From positions 3,698 through 11,508 of the forward strand of contig JAPLLL010000088.1 of NCBI GenBank assembly GCA_026387595.1: 7,811 nt of DNA, in the 5' to 3' direction. The notes beneath the pieces are model-generated. The model did no database searches. It was not told the DNA's origin and was given only the letters and a program-made list of their open reading frames with translations. The stretch's first letter is position 1. Every line of letters begins with the position of its first letter. The position numbers were made by a program, and so were the translations under genes. This DNA is from Candidatus Omnitrophota bacterium. GTDB lineage: Bacteria; Omnitrophota; Gorgyraeia; JABMQH01. This document shows positions 6,438 to 7,811 of this stretch, piece after piece.

Positions 6438-7811
6438 TCGATCTTATCTTTATTTAGCGGCCAGCTTTGTAATCTTGGCAGGCACTGCGTTTTTTGCGGT
6501 TGCCATGGAAACCAAAGAAGGCGCCAAGATCAGTTTTTCGGCTTCTGAGGGCAGCCAGGACTATATTCAGAAACAGCAGGAAGAGGCAGCGCAGAGAAAT
6601 AAGGATGACATGGAGCGGCTCCAGCAAAGCCTTAAGGACGCACAGGAACGGACAAAGAAATCCGAACAGTCCCCGGCCAAGGTGCAATTCCCGAAATCGC
6701 CGCAAGTTATCCAGCCAAAGCCAGTTGCTGCCGAAGCTAAACCAAAGACCGACATAGACGCAGAAAAAACGTTTAAAGAGGATAAAAAACAGCTTGAGGA
6801 CGCGCGAAGACAGCAGGAGCTGCTAAAGAAAAAGCTTGAACAGGAAGAAAAACAAAAAGAGGTAAATCAGGAGCGCATTACCCAGCAAAATAAACTTGCT
6901 GAGGAAGAGAAGCGTATTGCCGAAGAAAAAAGAAAACTTGCAGAAGAAAAGCGCGAGCTGGAATCGAAGCGCAAGATGTTGGAAACGGAGAAGCAGAAAC
7001 AGGAAGAACAAAGGTATACGCAGGCGCTTAAAAAACAACAGGAAGTCGAACAAAAACGGCTTGATGCCGAAGCTGAACTTGCAAATGAGGAAAAACGCCT
7101 TGCCGAAGAAAGAAAAATGCTTGAATCGGAAAAGCAGGCAAAACAGAAACGATTTGAGGCCGAACAAAAGCAGCTGTCAGATGAACAGAAATACATTGCA
7201 GAGGAAAAGACCAAGATCGAGTCTGAAAAGCAAAAAATAGAAGAGACAAAACAGCAACAGGAAACAGAACGCAGCCGCCTGCAGGGCCAGCTTGAACTGG
7301 AACGCCGCGTGCGTGATGAGGAGAAGAAAAAATCCGAAGAACTTTCAAAGCAGGAACAAAGGAAACAACAAGAACAATTTGAAGCCGACCAAAAACAATT
7401 ATCGGATGGCCAGAAACGCCTTGCCGAAGAAAAGGCCGCCCTCGAGCAGGAAAGACAGGATCTGGAAGAACTGAAGAAACAGCAGGAAGCCCAGGCCAAA
7501 CAGCCCAAGGAAGACCCTGAGCTGAAACGCAGAGTAAGGGAGCAGGAAAAGAAGTTTGCCGAAGAAGAGAGCCGCCTTGCAGCGGAAAGAGATAAAATAG
7601 AATCGGAAAGTTCTAAGCTTGAGGTACAAAGACAAAGCCTTCAGGAAGAACGTAAAAAATCGGAAGAGCTTGCCAAAACAGAACAGGAAAGGAAAGAAAA
7701 GCAGCTATCGGATGGCCAGAAACGCCTTGCCGAAGAAAAGGCCGCCCTCGAGCAGGAAAGACAGGATCTGGAAGAACTGAAGAAACAGCAGGAAGCCCAG
7801 GCCAAACAGCC
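6424..7811 (+). CDS. Long exported coiled-coil protein, 3' truncated by the window
   Basis: The frame starts at ATG 6424 and is open to base 7811 (462 full codons, no stop), so the protein is longer than seen. It overlaps the end of the barrel gene by 14 bases, with a weak G-rich ribosome site (GCGGGG) upstream. Residues 1-27 form a signal peptide (hydrophobic core about 8-26, likely cut after AVA27). The later ATG at codon 28 would remove it, so the first start is preferred. Residues about 45-75 begin a Glu/Lys/Gln/Arg-rich helix. A Pro-containing linker (about 80-110) follows, then an almost unbroken coiled coil from about 118 on, including five perfect heptads at 158-192. An exact 106-base repeat recurs 102 codons apart. 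I recognise no enzymatic domain. Composition recalls TolA-like periplasmic linkers or surface fibrous proteins, but such similarity is compositional. Operon position suggests an envelope structural role with the barrel and TPR proteins. Confidence 0.85.
   Translation, partial: MYHSNRSYLYLAASFVILAGTAFFAVAMETKEGAKISFSASEGSQDYIQKQQEEAAQRNKDDMERLQQSLKDAQERTKKSEQSPAKVQFPKSPQVIQPKPVAAEAKPKTDIDAEKTFKEDKKQLEDARRQQELLKKKLEQEEKQKEVNQERITQQNKLAEEEKRIAEEKRKLAEEKRELESKRKMLETEKQKQEEQRYTQALKKQQEVEQKRLDAEAELANEEKRLAEERKMLESEKQAKQKRFEAEQKQLSDEQKYIAEEKTKIESEKQKIEETKQQQETERSRLQGQLELERRVRDEEKKKSEELSKQEQRKQQEQFEADQKQLSDGQKRLAEEKAALEQERQDLEELKKQQEAQAKQPKEDPELKRRVREQEKKFAEEESRLAAERDKIESESSKLEVQRQSLQEERKKSEELAKTEQERKEKQLSDGQKRLAEEKAALEQERQDLEELKKQQEAQAKQ
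6895..6999 (+). repeat. Five perfect heptads (21-base periodic coding repeat)
   Basis: Residues 158-192 of the coiled-coil protein read as five consecutive seven-residue units beginning with Leu or Ile (LAEEEKR, IAEEKRK, LAEEKRE, LESKRKM, LETEKQK). The DNA shows a matching 21-base period, suggesting growth by short in-frame duplication. The second core position of each heptad is polar (Glu or Lys), so this may be a single extended helix or a loose coil rather than a tight dimer. Confidence 0.7.
7400..7505 (+). repeat. Exact 106-bp direct repeat, copy A
   Basis: Bases 7400-7505 are identical to 7706-7811, an offset of 306 bases (102 codons), so the repeat stays in frame. It encodes SDGQKRLAEEKAALEQE and on to AQAKQ. 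Exact identity, including synonymous positions, implies recent duplication or gene conversion. A diverged third version, QLSDEQKYIAEEK, lies 75 codons earlier, around 7171. Confidence 0.95.
7706..7811 (+). repeat. Exact 106-bp direct repeat, copy B (runs off the window)
   Basis: This is identical to 7400-7505 and still matching at the last base of the window, so the true repeat length is at least 106 bases and may be longer. If the window end is a contig end, the repeat could be why the assembly stops here. Confidence 0.95.

Noticed and set aside
6505..6507. ATG at 6505 as start of the coiled-coil gene
   Set aside because: It would remove a well-formed signal peptide. The codon falls exactly after the likely cleavage site.
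6494..7240. Plus-strand Arg/Lys/Asn-rich open frames in another phase (6494-6757, 6896-7240)
   Set aside because: They are frame-shifted readings of the same repetitive coiled-coil DNA, with no signal of selection, and they overlap a longer frame that has a signal peptide.
6867..7508. Long antisense open frame rich in Ser, Cys and Phe
   Set aside because: It is the reverse complement of Glu/Lys/Gln/Ala codons of the coiled-coil gene. The composition is that expected of a shadow frame; it has no ribosome site or recognisable domain.
6895..7811. Repetitive region considered as a CRISPR array or satellite
   Set aside because: Repeats are in-frame coding periodicities (21 bases, and 306 bases) without conserved repeats and unique spacers of CRISPR size.

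Overview
The window looks like a chromosomal segment of an uncultivated-type diderm bacterium. An outer-membrane beta-barrel protein ending in Phe, and several Sec-type signal peptides, show an outer membrane. Codon use is rich in ATA (Ile) and AGG/AGA (Arg), all five visible stop codons are TAA, and intergenic gaps are very short. I favour a PVC-superphylum lineage such as Omnitrophota, but this is a low-confidence inference from style, not from a marker gene. No tRNA, rRNA, CRISPR array or mobile element was seen.

Layout. (1) Bases 1-687 are the 3' part of a geranylgeranyl-reductase-family flavoprotein, followed 16 bases later by a small exported Lys/Pro-rich protein (704-1051) with a strong Shine-Dalgarno. 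(2) On the minus strand, converging on it with only 8 bases between, lies a membrane-bound GGDEF protein (1060-2382) with a periplasmic sensor region and HAMP domain. A mismatched hairpin with T-rich flanks on both sides sits at the convergent junction and could end both transcripts. (3) The interval 2383-2520 is a divergent control region. It has one sigma-70-like promoter for each direction, an inverted repeat inside the minus-strand promoter, and a likely leaderless start for the GGDEF gene. (4) From 2521 to the right edge runs a tightly packed operon. It encodes a membrane-anchored TPR protein (TTG start), an outer-membrane beta-barrel protein with a charged periplasmic extension (start overlaps the previous stop, TAATG), and a long exported coiled-coil protein (14-base overlap) that is still open at base 7811.

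How they may work together. The three overlapping genes encode one product per envelope layer: inner-membrane-anchored TPR scaffold, outer-membrane barrel, and periplasmic or surface coiled coil. The barrel resembles the putative beta-barrel porin 2 / EpsL-like group linked to exopolysaccharide operons, and a cyclic-di-GMP-type regulator is divergently transcribed next to it. An envelope-spanning export or surface-structure system under local c-di-GMP control is a reasonable hypothesis, but no polysaccharide synthase or other enzyme is in the window to confirm it. The coiled-coil gene carries an exact 106-base repeat with a 306-base period that ends exactly at the window edge, so its full length and sequence should be treated with care.
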